Assembly: GCA_019009955.1 (NCBI GenBank) | Contig: CM032228.1 | Coordinates: 102,644,501 to 102,708,500, forward strand | From: Riptortus pedestris | Lineage: Eukaryota; Arthropoda; Insecta; Hemiptera; Alydidae | Length of the DNA stretch: 64,000 nucleotides | Direction: 5' to 3' | Shown here: positions 45,174 to 56,025 of the stretch, piece after piece | Layout of the letters: every line of letters begins with the position of its first letter | Position numbering within the stretch: the stretch's first letter is position 1 | Position numbers and translations under genes: made by a program | The notes under the pieces: generated by a model | Seen by the model: only the letters and a program-made list of their open reading frames with translations | Databases searched by the model: none | What the model was told of the DNA's origin: nothing

Positions 45174-48100
45174 TTAGATTTTGTATCGAGCCCAACTCCT
45201 AAATTTTTCATGTTTTCTTGGGCATCTTCCAAGTCGCCTGTTGAATACACCAAAATCACATGAAGGAAGTGTACATTTGCCCATCTCAATACACCTGTTA
45301 ACAACAATTTTAAATTAGATTTGAAGAAATTATTATTGAATATGAATAAAAGCAATACTGTTAATTAATCTTGCATAGAAGTATTTTATTGTTTAAAAAA
45401 ACGTATTTGACTTAAAAGGAAAAATATATTTCATTTTTACCAATATTTGTAGATAGTCTGTCCCATACAGAAACAACAATGGAGTAAGCAATATTGTGTG
45501 TTTATAAATCAGGCAGATAAATAAAAAAAATTAAAAAAAACCTTGATGGTGAATTTTATACCATTAACATTAAACAATTTATTAAAATCGAGTGGAGAAG
45601 GGCAGGGTGGTAAGCTGGAATGTTGTCACTACATGCTACACTAGCCACATAGAGATAACACCATAAAGACCTCCTGAAGAAGCCAGTTGTAAGTCCTAAG
45701 AAATGTTAAGGATTTGCATCCGACAATAAATAAGTTAAGCAATAATTTGATTGTTGAAAAGTATATAACTAAGCCATTTGTACTTTTTTGTCCTTAGTGT
45801 GGACTAAAATTATCCTTAAGATGGTATCTTTTCTGAAAAGTAAATAGTGATTTTAATTTTAATAATTAATCTCAGTTATTAGGTGGCCTTCACTAATCAA
45901 CAAGTAATTGCTTCTAATGTTAAAGTGGAAGATAATCTAAATAGCCAACTAAAATAAAAAAATTCCTCTGTTGCTGTTCTTTTTCTTTCTGTTCTGTTGT
46001 ACTTTGTTTCTGATAAAAGCACTCCCACTCTATAATAACGTTATTTTTTCCTACTATAGAAGAGGTTGTTGAATTATAACTAAGGTGCACTAACTAATTT
46101 TAACACGCAATGATAAAAATAAAATGCACTCACAGTCGGTCATGATGATTAAAATTTTCTTTTCCCTTTTTATATTTTGTGCAGTCTCTTTGCTTATCAA
46201 AGCAGTCACAGGTACAAGATCCATTGGCAAGGTTCCTCACTGTATATTCAGAAGGGCATTTACATCTGTAAAGAAAACAAAACAATTTTAGTAGTTTATC
46301 ATTGGTTGAAGATAATAATGCAAAGATTAAAAAAAATGTTAAAATTACAGGAATTAATATAGAATTGTTCTGTGGTCCCTTTTTGCCAAATTTAACATTG
46401 CGTTAATTACCCACCAGCAAAAAATATGGTCTGAGTCAACTCAGTATCAGGATTTAAGAAAATCAATATGTACAAAACTAAGGGAATGGATGTCACCTAG
46501 AAAAGACTGTTGAAAACCATATTAGGTATGGGAATAGGATGTTTCATGATATGATCCTGTATTGTTAAAATGCAATAGCTAAAAAGGAACTGAAACTTGT
46601 AAAGTAAAAACTGCAAAAATCTCGGCTAATGTTCAAGATAGAAAAAAAGTGTATAAAACAAATTTATTGAAAATTAAATTTGCAACAAGATTACAAACAA
46701 CTTTTCGACAAGACTCATAGTAATGGAGATATTTTCTTCCCCTCTAGCCCCCCCCCCTTCCCCACGAGAATTTCATTTATGTGTGTATATATTATTGCGA
46801 AATATGCATACATTGGTCTACTTGAGAGATTTTGTTGCTAATTGAAAATTACGTATATTTAATGCGTGGAAAATTAGGGCATCCCTACAAAGATTGGTGT
46901 AGATGGAGGTATGGCGGTAATCTAGAACCTTTTAGACGACAAACCCGGCTTCACTTCGTTGAACCACCTCCTTCTGTCCCCTACCCTCAGCCTCAGGCTA
47001 AAACTCATGATTCTCCGAGGCGTTATTCAACCCGCCCTACTATACGGCTCCCCACTACTTCGATACCTCACCTTACTAAGACCTCCCTAAACAGACTACA
47101 GACTTACCAAAATACTGTTGTCCGACGCATTGTTTCCCACACCACACTCCGACGACAAACTAACACCAACATACACGAAGCCCTATCACTCGAACCCATC
47201 CACAACACTACGGCTAAAAGACATGTAAAATTCTTCGACTCTCTACACCAAATGGACAACTCCCTTTACAATACACTACAGACACCACAGCAACCAGTTC
47301 CTTTACAATACACTACAGACTCCACAGCAACCGGTGAATTGGCTAAGGGCGGGCATAGACGAGCCCTTTGTCGATATCATCGCACTTGCCAACGTCGAAG
47401 GATGGCCCTAGTGGAAACGTCCATATAGACGTAACGTACCTCTACTCACAAAAAATCGCAGGCACCCTAAGTATTAGTATAGGTTTAGTTTATTTTAGTG
47501 TTAGTTTAGATTTTATATAGTTTAGTATTAGGTTTTACGTAGGTTAGATTAGGCTAGACTATAGTGGCGCACATCTCTCCCCCCTCCCCCTCTTTCATAC
47601 TTATCATGCATAAACACAGCCTTCTTACGTTTTCGCTCTCCTGTAATGGGAATCTTTCTTCTTTTTCTTCTTACCTACTCTCCTCCTATCCTCTCTTCTT
47701 CTTTCGTTTTCTGCTATCCCTTTACCATCCCATCTGGTACCGCCAGATGCCAGGCCTATCCACAATTACCCCACGCTCTAACACCCCAAAACCTTCACAA
47801 TCACCCCTTAAAATAGAGCGCATCGCTCAGTACAAAGGGACTACCAACTCAAACCCACGCAGGACTTTACAAGGTCCTGCATTTCCTTGTTTTACATTCA
47901 TCTTTTGAGGCAATCTGGACTCAGCTAAAAAAAAAAAAAAGAAAAAAAAGACAGTTCAGTTTCCCTCTTTAATCTTTTTCTTCTTATCTACTCTTCTTCT
48001 ATCCATATCCTTCTTATTTCGTTTTCTCCTATCTTTACAATCCCACCCGGCAAAGCCCATTGCCGGGCAACCTTCCTTAGAGCTCTACTTTCACATCCAC

Positions 48101-49330
48101 AACAACCTACAAAAATCCCTTAAAATAGAACTCTCAGTTCAGCAGAAGAAAACAGGGCCTCAGATAAAAAAAAAAAAAAGGCAGTTCAGTTTTGGTTGAA
48201 CATACAGTGATTCGAGTGATTGTGCCGTGTAATAAGAACGTGAAATAACAATGCATATTGGGGTTAGTAATTGATCAAGTAAGTAGTTATCTTCAAATAA
48301 ATTGTGTAGTGATAAAAACGTTAAAGTTTGTGTAATTAATTTTGCAATCCAAAATTATTCCCTTAAGATTCAGAAAATTCCACAGCAGGCTGTCCAATCA
48401 TCCTAATCCAGAAGTCCTAGCCCTTTCCAGTACCACTCATCCATATTCCCCTCCACGTCGCCTCAAGAGACAATGGCCCAGAGATCTATAGAAGTGTTAA
48501 GTGGAGTGATAGCAGTGGCTATTACTAACATTACTGCTATGTACTTAAATGAAGTATAAATAGAAAACAAAAACTTCTGTAATAGGACAAGATCCTCTGC
48601 CTGTCTGATTTATCTATCTAAACTGTGTCAACCACTGTGGCTTTGAATTTACATAGAATGGTACCCAAACCCACCCTTGTCAATGGATCCAACCCATTCC
48701 CAGGGAATGAAATGGCTCTAAGATTTTTGACGTGTGTTCTGGCTTTGCACTGCTTAGGGCTGTTTCTAGGCAATTTAAATTGTTTCTGTCTAACAAAATA
48801 CTTTTCATATATTAAAAAAAAAGCGTTAAAATAAACATTTTATATAGGCTTAGCTACACTTTTTTTTCTGTCAACGAACCAAACATTAAATGCTACGTGG
48901 ATTTTCAATTTTCTAAAATTATGCACTCAGGGTCAATTTTTATATACTTATTCTTGTAATACTAGTATTGTATATACGTAGTATACAATAGCCTTGGCTA
49001 GAAAAGGGTGGTAACCTGTAGATAACCCGTCCTAATTAATGAGGACGTTAATTAACCATAGTAGCAAAAAGTGGACTTTATTAAATAACAACAATATATC
49101 TTATTTTTCAGATGTTTGCACTCCTTTAAAATAGAATAAAATTCAACTTACTTGTATTGCAAAGGTTGGTCTGGAATCTTGTTCGTATCAAGAGCATTTC
49201 TGGGATCTGTGTCTCGGGGCATTTCATCAGTTCTGTCTTGACAAGCACATTCTGTGTGATTGTAAAAAGTAAGTTTCTCAATCCTCATGGTTTTAGAACC
49301 TCGGCCAATTGTTGGAACATCTACTGTCAT
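45174..49330 (-). CDS. Pvf: PDGF/VEGF-related factor (Pvf), last three coding exons
   Basis: Exons on the - strand: 49330-49152, 46265-46134 and 45294-45174; phases join (0 to 2, 2 to 2, 2 to stop). Pvf ligands are secreted dimers that activate a PDGF/VEGF-receptor-type tyrosine kinase (Pvr), controlling blood-cell survival and migration. The first visible exon ends the cystine-knot domain (KTMRIEKLTFYNHTECACQ: the paired C-x-C and the TFYNHT strand). Later exons give a Cys-rich tail: CKCPSEYTVRNLANGSCTCD, CFDKQRDC, CIEMGKCTLPSCDFG and RRLGRCPRKHEKF, reminiscent of the BR3P-type tail of VEGF-C/D and of insect Pvfs, ending RYKI and stop. Exons encoding the signal peptide and the RCGGCC half of the knot were not found upstream to 64000; they may lie beyond the window. 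Introns contain a LINE copy and SINE pieces. Confidence 0.85.
46560..46800 (-). repeat. Family A core fragment
   Basis: Contains CTCGGCTAATGTTCAAGATA, AAATTTGCAACAAGATTA and a C-run (46748-46757) in inverted orientation. No ends are present. It lies in the Pvf intron between the last two LINE- and exon-bearing segments. Confidence 0.6.
46880..48190 (+). pseudogene. Non-LTR retrotransposon pol fragment with duplicated 3' UTR
   Basis: Coding remnants in shifting frames read RGVIQPALLYGSPLL, then LNRLQTYQNTVVRRIV and EALSLEPIHNTTAKRHVKFF, which match the end of a LINE reverse transcriptase (the palm/thumb segment with the YGSP and LQ-x-x-QN motifs). At least one frameshift lies near 47075. The 3' UTR then appears twice: a C/T-rich segment with CTTAAAATAGA, an A-run and CAGTTCAG occurs at about 47640-47960 and again at about 47961-48190. 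It lies antisense in the Pvf intron. Confidence 0.65.
48985..49100 (+). repeat. SINE 3' fragment
   Basis: CCTTGGCTAGAAAAGGGTGG, TGTAGATAACCCGTCCTAAT and AAAAAGTGGACTTTATTAAA match the 3' half of the SINE at 32042, with a small internal duplication of TTAATGAGGACG. Confidence 0.85.
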
Positions 49331-49729
49331 CTGCAAAGAAAATTATATTAAAATAAATATAATGATATAAACACTCTTTTTTCTAGAGAAGAAGCTTGAA
49401 ACAATTGCCAGATGCCGATAGCCTTTAAGGTAAACACTCTTTCAAATTTTTGTTGTTTGTTGAGTTCCTACTAGATGGGATTTTCCAATTATTTGAACCT
49501 CATAAAATACTGACTGAAAAAGAGTGCTAACTTATAGGTAATGTGCAATATTAGCATAAACTGCACAATTATTCCCAAACATCTGTCACTTGGAACTGCT
49601 TAATTTAAATTTCCCACGTGCTGGAATCACTGGTCATCAAATCCCACCATCTATTCTGTATTCCCACGTAGTAAGAAGCTAATTAAAAAGAGAAATCAAA
49701 ATTTTTGGTGACAACAACTTAAACTTAAT

Positions 49730-50238
49730 CTCAGAGGGTTAAAAGGCGAGTTTTTTCTTAGGGGTGAAAACCAAAAAAATTAAAATATATCGGATAATAT
49801 TCGAGAATAAGAAAAACTGTATTGAACATTTAAATAAGAAAAATAAATGTTTAACAAGAACGATACTATATCATTTTTCGATCCAAGTCATATTAACGGA
49901 GATATTTTGAATTTTCGAATCCCCCTTTTAACACCCCCCCCCCTTCCTTTTACGATGATTCGATTTCAGCCATATTAACGATTATGATCTTCAGTGAAGA
50001 ATGGAACGTTAAATATCGAGTATGGCAAATATCAAATAATCATTTTCCAGTCAAGAACATGGAATTTTACTTGACGACTTCAGGTCTGTTGAACACAATA
50101 TTCTTTATTTGAGCTTAGAATAAGGCATTTCATAATATATTTGCTCATTCTTAATATACGGTGACTAAAAGTAGGGGATAACGATGCTGAAAATAAAATA
50201 ATGCAAATATCTCGGTTAATATTCAATATATAGTAAAA

Positions 50239-50279
<41 letters not shown>

Positions 50280-50560
50280 AAAAAAAAATTATAGAAAACA
50301 AAATTTACAATTATTATACATTATTCTAATTATAATTTTTATATATAATATATAAATAAATACATTATTAATATTATATAATTTTTATACATTATAAAAT
50401 GTATAAAAAAAAACATTTATAGAAAACAAAATTTGCAACAAGATTGGTAATTACGATTTTTCGACCCGACTCATGGTAACTGTGATATTTTTAATTTCCT
50501 TACCCCCTAACCCCCACCCTTCCGACGGTCCGATTTCAGATGTTGATCTTGATTTTTGAC

Positions 50561-50638
<78 letters not shown>

Positions 50639-50640
50639 GG
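49730..50640 (-). repeat. Two family A-related core pieces with microsatellite
   Basis: Two inverted core segments (about 49735-50030 and 50190-50540) share ATTCGATTTCAGCC-like, C-run and AACGGAGATATTTTGAATTT blocks. A long A-run (50244-50288) and (GT)n(TA)n (50562-50634) follow. Ends are missing. Confidence 0.6.
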
Positions 50641-51103
50641 TCTTTTTTACTTTACCCAAAACCAGTTAGTTTCTGATCAATGAAAATTAAAAAAAACTCT
50701 AGTTGGTAGGCTGAAGTAATTCATTCAAACTGTTGCTAAGTTTTATAAATTTAATGCATGAAAGAGGTTACCTGCCTATTACATGGTTGGTTTTTAAAAA
50801 CGTGTTTTTTTTTGGTAATAATGATTCTCATACAACTTAGTCGTGTTCTTAAATCAGAAGAAATAGCATACAGGGCTTTGCGGAGGTATGGATTATTGAA
50901 TCAATCAAGGAAATGAAGAAAAGGACGCTTCATGAGGATTATATTTCATAAAAATAGAGGTCCATTATTTAGATGCAGTCTAAGAAGTTGCAGACAAGTA
51001 ATCGGCTGTTACAAAGATGGTTCAGCAAATGTAAACTTACATTTAGGAAGTGTTTTTTGTTGATTTATGCCTGGGCAACGACGAAATTTACATTTAAAAC
51101 TGG

Positions 51104-51331
51104 TTATTATTATTATTTATTAACGTCCTCTTTTTGCAACACAGGCTAATCGGTACGGGTTATCTACGGGTTACCACCCTTTTCTAGCCAGGGTGGGATT
51201 TTAGGACGTCATTTAATGAATTTCGTCATTAAATAATTTCCTTTGCCCAGGCGGGAATCGAACTCGCCACTCTAGGTTTACCATGTGAGATAAAACTCAA
51301 CGCTTTAACTCACATGGCTAACCTGAGCCCC
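51104..51331 (-). repeat. Full-length tRNA-derived SINE with target duplication
   Basis: Inverted copy of the 32042 family: starts (on the - strand) GGGGCTCAGGTTAGCCATG, with a B box GAGTTCGATTCCCGCC and a TAATAATAA tail. TTAAAACTGG flanks it at 51094-51103 and 51332-51341. Confidence 0.9.
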
Positions 51332-51459
51332 TTAAAACTGGTTAAATACATAATTTCAAACATATGTTCATTACTTTTATAAATTTAACGATAACGTAAA
51401 TCACTGTTCTAGAAATAAGTAACTTGTGTGGCTAAAGTAAAAAAGACCATATAAATATA

Positions 51460-51575
51460 TAAAATTTTGACCGTGTCTCTAGGTAGGATCAATAGCCATT
51501 TGGAAATTATTTTAAAAATCGCGTCTTGAGTACAACAATAGCCGATTTCCTTCAAGACAAATCTGTTAAAAGTAA
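51460..51575 (-). repeat. Family A 5'-end fragment
   Basis: TCTCTAGGTAGGATCAATAG, GTCTTGAGTACAACAATAGC and a closing AAATCTGTTAAAAG match the inverted 5' end. The rest of the element is absent. Confidence 0.7.
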
Positions 51576-51579
51576 GAAA

Positions 51580-52375
51580 TAACTCAAAAGTGTAGAGATT
51601 ATGATTGAAAGGTTTTTCCTTTCGCCAGCCGTATATTGAAGATATTGTAGGAGCTAAAGGGTAAGTAGGAGAGGAAGGTTATATGGCTGTATAATCCATC
51701 CTTTTTTTCGTCATAAAATGATGGATTGAAAGATCGTGAAGAGGAGCTTACTGGTTGCTGTTCGCACCATAAATCTTTCGCTGCAGAGTCATCCCTCTTT
51801 GAATATTCTAGCTAGTTCCTCGGCTCTCTGTTCTCCACCTATTTATATCGCCATTCCAGACTGACCTTTCAGCCGAGGGAAATATGAGTAATCCCTGTTT
51901 TAACAAATAATTTTAGATGTGAAAACTAATTTCGTGTCTATCTTGTGGCTTTCTCTTTTTACGCATGACACATGCGTTTCTTTTGCTTAGTTCCAGGCAT
52001 CCTACAAAAAATATCCTTTTAAAGCACTAAGGCTGTCCTATTCTTCTTAATTCATAAAATAAATATTTACACTATCAAATTTTAAATTAATTAATTAGAA
52101 ATATGATCTGAGTACTGCATTACTTCCTTATTGTGTTAAACAAATGTTTTGTTGCATTTCATTTAAAATTATGTAATTCTGAAGTGGTCCGACCCATAAA
52201 TGTCACAGAATAGATCGTCTCAAGGATAAACAAAAAAAATATTCTAAAAGGTCCTGAACAATTATTTGGTTTTATAACATGTTAGGGAAAAATTTGAATA
52301 TTTTTCTTTTGCCATCCAAGATAACCTCAAATATGAAATTTCAACATTCGAAAGCTAGCCATTTTTACGTTATTA
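51580..52375. other. Interval without recognised feature
   Basis: An open - strand stretch around 51600-51830 has slightly higher GC but no family signature. Nothing else supportable. Confidence 0.4.
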
Positions 52376-52493
52376 GTAGATTTACCCTAAGCGAAATCAG
52401 CTCGATGAGGTCGTACTCAAGACGTGATTTACGAAACATTTCTTCAAGTGTTCATCCATCCTACCAAGTAGATGACGAAAATGAGGTCCGTTC

Positions 52494-52553
<60 letters not shown>

Positions 52554-52671
52554 CTCTCACTGGTTCAATTTCAGCCATAAACGAACTTGATCTTTCTTTT
52601 TACAAAAAAAGGATTAAATATCGAGTTTGGTAACGATCAAACAAAAATTACGACCGCTAGAGCTTTAACAG

Positions 52672-52708
<37 letters not shown>

Positions 52709-52925
52709 TATTGATATCTCTGGAATATGCTGGATGGTAGAAGAACCAATTGGTACGGATCAATAAAAAGGCCTTGTCCTCTGCTATTGTTTTTAATTTT
52801 ATGCAAAGTGCACTTATTTTCGTCATCTCCTGGGTAAGATCGATGGACATTTGAAGACATTTTTCGAAAATCGCATCATGTGTACAATATCATAGCTGAT
52901 TTCCCATGAGGGAAATCTGCTAAAA
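52376..52925. repeat. Fold-back pair of family A 5' ends
   Basis: The left end reads AGTAGATTTACCCTAAGCGA and GATGAGGTCGTACTCAAGAC with (TA)n at 52499-52551. The right end is the same 5' region inverted (TCTCCTGGGTAAGATCGATG, ACAATATCATAGCTGATTTC, GGGAAATCTGCTAAAA) with (TA)n at 52675-52708. No 3' end is present, so this is a head-to-head composite about 550 bp long. Confidence 0.8.
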
Positions 52926-53452
52926 TGCAAGAGAAGAGGCCCCCCCCCTAATTTGTAATCGCTTTCATCAGTCACAATAAATCAGGGGCAGAACACTTTT
53001 CTAAATGAATAATGACGTTAAAGCGGAAGTGAGTGGCGGTGAAAGAAGCCTGTGAAATGGATGGTGACGTCGCGGCAGACGAGGCGATCCTATTAGAGGT
53101 GCTAAAAACCCACCTTACAAGATAAACAACTCCCTCTAGAGGGAGACTGATGTACTTCCACACTCTCGGAGATAAGTGATTCCACTCTGTCTAGGCTACA
53201 TTTGCAAATTACCTTCATCTCTAACATCTCCCATGAAAGTCCTTAAAACAGGCAAATCTTTATCCCTAAAAACATTTGTTACATCTCTCTTGACGTTCAT
53301 TACTCAAAAACCGATTACACATTTATTTCAGTAGGTACACAGGATGATACCGATGTGATTGCAAAACTTTCTATTTATGGTTCGGCAATACTGTAAAGAG
53401 AAATAGCCAGTAATGTAATTCCTATTGGCTGTATGCCTGCTAACATTAATAC

Positions 53453-54053
53453 TGTTACGTTTATTACAAAATCAGTAATAAACGTTGTTTATAAGAGTTC
53501 TTTTGGATTACAAAATTAAACACACACAAGCTTCACAGTTTTTATCACTGCACAGTTTATTTAACAATGCACTACACACTTGGCTAATTATTCCTAATTA
53601 CGACTCACAGTATGCACTGATAGCTTCACTGCCCTTCAGATTACACAGTCCAATAATTCACTCACGTTCACTGAAGTTCACAAAAACACGGCACTGCACT
53701 GTCCTTTACTTCGCGAAGTTAACTACACAGCACTGTCTTAAACATGGCACTATACTGTTCTTTACAGAGTCACGTTACAGCATTGTTCCTCACATAAAAC
53801 CCTTTTCCCGCACTGAAGATCACTTGAAGACAGCTGAGAACAAACTTTACTGACTGTAGGACGAATTGTACAAGCTTATATAGAGGAGTGGCAACATCAA
53901 AGGAAGCTGTCTCGAAGGTACTGGACTCCTTAGCCTGGAACAATCCCAGCTCCACTAGACACTTCGGGCGCCAAAAGTCCTTCCTCAGTCGGCTCCTTTC
54001 ATCTCCTTCGTTTCATCTCTGTTTAATTTTTCATGTATTTAATTTTCGCAACA
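53453..54053 (-). mobile_element. Solo LTR of a retrotransposon
   Basis: On the - strand the 601-bp element begins TGTTGCGAAAATTAAATACA and ends TAATAAACGTAACA, the TG...CA ends carrying a short imperfect inverted repeat (TGTTGCG / CGTAACA). ATAC flanks both sides (53449-53452 and 54054-54057), a 4-bp target duplication as in many Ty3/gypsy elements. A TATA box (53876-53882) and an initiator-like TCAGT about 30 bp downstream give a promoter; AATAAA lies near the 3' end. No coding part or second LTR is nearby, so it is the product of LTR-LTR recombination. Confidence 0.75.
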
Positions 54054-54517
54054 ATACATTTTAATGCAAGGAAGTTGTGTATTAACGTGGTTTTAAGACT
54101 AGTATTGGCTATATAAAGACCTGTTAATCATTCGTCCGTTTTTTGAACCCTTTCATAAAGGATCCAGTCTGTAGAACCTCGATATCTCCTCACAACTTAC
54201 TAACCTTACATCGAAGTGAGTTATTTAAGCTATTAGCTTCTTACGATTACGAATACTTTAATATTCTGACTGTTTGCATAAAACTCTTGCATTTTTAATT
54301 GGAAGACTAGAAGAGAGGTTAAACTATTTTATTATAAAATGAGAAATTATACAACTCCCGGTTTATACGCAGGTTTTCGTCAGTTGTATTATGATGGGAA
54401 TTCAATGATAAAGTTATAAAGACTTCTGTTCCATCCCTTCCTCACATTGGCTCATGCTTGCATGTGAATTTTATTTATGCCTATAAATAAATGATTTAAA
54501 AGGTTGAATGCTGGGGC

Positions 54518-55061
54518 GGTGTACCCAGTTATTTTTTAGCTATAAACGAATATATGTATTACAAAGAATTATTTTTTCAAAACTATCGATTGCTGTGCCT
54601 TGGCACGGCTATTGGGGAACGAATACATAGTCTAGTTTATATTATAGGCACTTCAGTTGTCTTCTGTTTTGCTTGGTAACGGTAATATGTTTAATATGGC
54701 TAGTCCGCAGCAAAAATCATTTTTGTTCTCGAGTTTGCTAAGTGCAATTCCGTGACTACTGTGCAAAGACGTTTCAGGTTGTGGTACCGAATTGATCCTC
54801 CAAAAGAGTGGAACATTCGCAGATGGTATAGGATGCAGGATGTAAAGGAAAGAGTCCTGGCCGCCCTAGTGTTCCTGTAGAAAATGTTGCACGAATTCAA
54901 ACATACGAAGGTTACCAATCAAAACAGAAGATAACTAACATCCAGTGGCTATAATATAAACTAGACTGTGCTCAATTTTCCAATAGATCCGAGGCGCAGC
55001 GATAGACAGTTTGAACGAAATAATACTTTGAAATATGTATATTATTTTTAAACACCCTGTA
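54518..55061. mobile_element. Miniature transposon with long diverged inverted repeats (DUF4817 type)
   Basis: Long imperfect inverted ends: left from about 54518 (GGTGTACCCAGTTATTTTTT), right ending CACCCTGTA at about 55061. They pair through TGCTGTGCCTTGG / TGCGCCTCGG blocks and a perfect 19-bp match AGTCTAGTTTATATTATAG (54629-54647 with 54949-54967). The AGGGTGTTT-type terminus and the encoded domain fit the arthropod DUF4817 transposons. Confidence 0.65.
54696..54910 (+). pseudogene. DUF4817-type transposase helix-turn-helix remnant
   Basis: MASPQQKSFFVLEFAKCNSV and TTVQRRFRLWYRIDPPKEWN then IRRWYRMQ match the N-terminal helix-turn-helix of this mariner-related family. A frameshift follows; the shifted frame reads CKGKSPGRPSVPVENVARIQ, the expected next segment. 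The catalytic domain is entirely missing. Confidence 0.65.
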
Positions 55062-55179
55062 ATAATACTTTAATGAACTTAACTATGCACTACTATGAAT
55101 ATAAAGTTTACTTTCAAGACATACAAAAGAGTATTTTCAACAATGGTTATAAAATTAAAATAAAAGTGGTAAACTTTTG

Positions 55180-56025
55180 CAGGTGGGGCTGCATAAACTT
55201 AGCAGATTCCCCGCATGCTATTTTTATAGTATAATACATTGGTGATCTCATCTCATCACATATTGTCAATTTCTATGTAAAACCCCGATTTTAAAGGCTG
55301 AGGGGGGAGGGTTATTGAAGGCTGAAAACAAGAATGTACAAATACCTCGCTTAATACTTAAGTTATGAAAAATGTATAAAGCAACAATTGCAGAGCATTA
55401 ACGTTTAACAAGATTGGTTCTATAACCTTTTTCAATAACACAAAATAACGGAGATATTTTGAGTTTTCACACTTGTGATTTCACCAAACAACGTATTCTC
55501 TATGTATATGTAAAAAAACCGAAGACAGAAAACTAGAAAGAATGAATAACTCATAATACATGAGTTAGCAAAAAAATTCATAGAACAACAATTGTAGAAA
55601 ATCAAAAGTTTAAAAAGTTTGGTTCTATAACATTTTATGATTCGACTCATAATTACGGAGAAATTTTGAATTTTCTAATCCCTCCTTTCTAAACCACTAC
55701 TATTCCTAGTCCGATTTCAGCCATTAATAAATATGGTATTAGTGTTGACTGAAATGGCTAAAATGACTGAAAAAAAATCGAGTATGGTATAGATCAAATA
55801 AATATTTTCGAGTCAAGTTCGACAATTATTAATTGATGACGTATTTACATGTGTCTCACAAAGTAATAGCTAAATGAAAACCATATTTGATAATTGACTT
55901 TGGATTGAAATGGTTCATGATACAATAGCTTATTGTTAATATGACATGATTAGGAGTGGAGGTATACTCATGGCCGAAAGCATAAAATATGGAAATATCT
56001 CGGTTAATATTTTACGGACTTATTT
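55180..56025 (-). repeat. Family A copy, diverged subfamily
   Basis: The 3' end is recognisable (GGGGCTGCATAAACTTAGCA, GATTCCCC) and core segments follow in inverted order, but the 5' end and the TA tract are missing. It ends against a short TTATTTTAAACACCCTA piece, which resembles a DUF4817-type transposon terminus. Confidence 0.6.

Noticed and set aside
53485..53853. 122-codon + strand frame
   Set aside because: It lies inside the solo LTR, opposite to its orientation, and has no family signature.
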